Shown in pieces: positions 63,832-64,000 of a DNA stretch of 64,000 nt. Within the stretch, counting starts at the first letter, position 1. Every line of letters begins with the position of its first letter. The position numbers were made by a program, and so were the translations under genes. This DNA comes from JAWKIW01 sp041394145 (GTDB lineage Bacteria; Actinomycetota; Acidimicrobiia; Acidimicrobiales; Acidimicrobilacustridaceae), in NCBI GenBank assembly GCA_041394145.1, contig JAWKIW010000010.1:62001-126000 (forward strand), read 5' to 3'. Below the pieces are notes generated by a model. It searched no databases and was not told the origin of the DNA. It saw nothing but the letters and a program-made list of their open reading frames with translations.

Positions 63832-64000
63832 TCAGACCGGCTCGAAGGCGAAGACCATCACGTCGGTCCCGTCGGGCTCGGTTCGGAAGGGCACGATCGC
63901 CAGCTGGACCTCCATGCCGATGTGGAGGTTGGCGGGCTCGCTCTCGGTCAGGCGCGCTTCGACGCGGACCTCGTCGCCGAGCTGCACGACGCCCACCCCG
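63832..64000 (-). CDS. OB-fold (DUF35-type) protein, partial
   Basis: The C-terminal 55 codons are inside the window: VGVVQLGDEVRVEARL, NLHIGMEVQLAIVPFR and VMVFAFEPV before the stop. This is the OB-fold half of Zn-ribbon/OB-fold proteins that partner thiolase-like enzymes. The start and the zinc ribbon are beyond the right edge. Ends 27 bases before the thiolase-like gene, so they share an operon. Confidence 0.82.
   Translation of the reverse strand, partial: GVGVVQLGDEVRVEARLTESEPANLHIGMEVQLAIVPFRTEPDGTDVMVFAFEPV

Overview
The window is very GC-rich, densely coded DNA, almost certainly from an actinobacterium. The gene content (acyl-CoA dehydrogenase pairs, LLM-type F420/flavin oxidoreductases, CaiB transferases, amidohydrolase-2 proteins, P450s, FadD3-like ligases) and several apparently leaderless promoters suggest an Acidimicrobiia-like or mycobacteria-related environmental lineage. 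That placement is inference. I see no rRNA, tRNA, CRISPR array, integrase or insertion sequence.

The whole region reads as a catabolic archipelago for CoA-activated, probably cyclic or branched, organic acids. 1-1079 is a thiolase-like remnant read in all three frames. 1.1-7.1 kb: TauD-type dioxygenase, TetR, acyl-CoA ligase, SnoaL-like protein and an acyl-CoA dehydrogenase (ACAD) pair. 7.2-13.0 kb: minus-strand operon of amidohydrolase, FadD3-like ligase, ACAD pair and enoyl-CoA hydratase. 13.1-16.7 kb: CitE-like lyase, LLM monooxygenase and a KshB-like reductase. 16.8-21.3 kb: SDR and CaiB transferase opposite a third ACAD pair. 21.3-27.5 kb: Rieske oxygenase with a small partner, AhpD-like protein, LLM oxidoreductase, amidohydrolase, P450. 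27.5-36.7 kb: TetR, molybdenum hydroxylase (L, S, M subunits), SDR, thiolase, DapB-like reductase, P450. 36.7-41.6 kb: quinone oxidoreductase, hydratase, APH-like kinase, ACAD, TetR. 41.7-49.8 kb: ligase, TetR, two SDRs, fused alpha/beta E1 dehydrogenase, ACAD, class II aldolase. 49.8-57.7 kb: SDR, amidohydrolase, cyclase, Baeyer-Villiger-type monooxygenase, second Rieske oxygenase, SnoaL-like protein, LLM oxidoreductase. 57.7-64.0 kb: branched-chain-type ABC importer, with both permeases and one ATPase fused in a single chain, beside a lipid-transfer-type thiolase and an OB-fold partner.

The least expected signal is regulatory. Three different palindromes recur in intergenic gaps and divide the window into three probable regulons. 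(A) GAKAAY-N3-RTTMTC lies upstream of most oxygenase, ACAD and amidohydrolase operons from 1 to 23 kb and again at 40.9 and 55.1 kb. (B) GCTRAGCRRYYGYYCARC occurs about six times, only between 28.2 and 35.4 kb. (C) TGTACCGATCGGTACA-like sites occur only at 41.6, 45.7 and 49.0 kb. Each set has a TetR-family gene beside or among its sites.

About eleven genes are interrupted by one-base frame changes, many next to G/C runs, while both halves keep intact family motifs. This looks more like draft-sequence error than decay, except perhaps the heavily scrambled thiolase at the left end.
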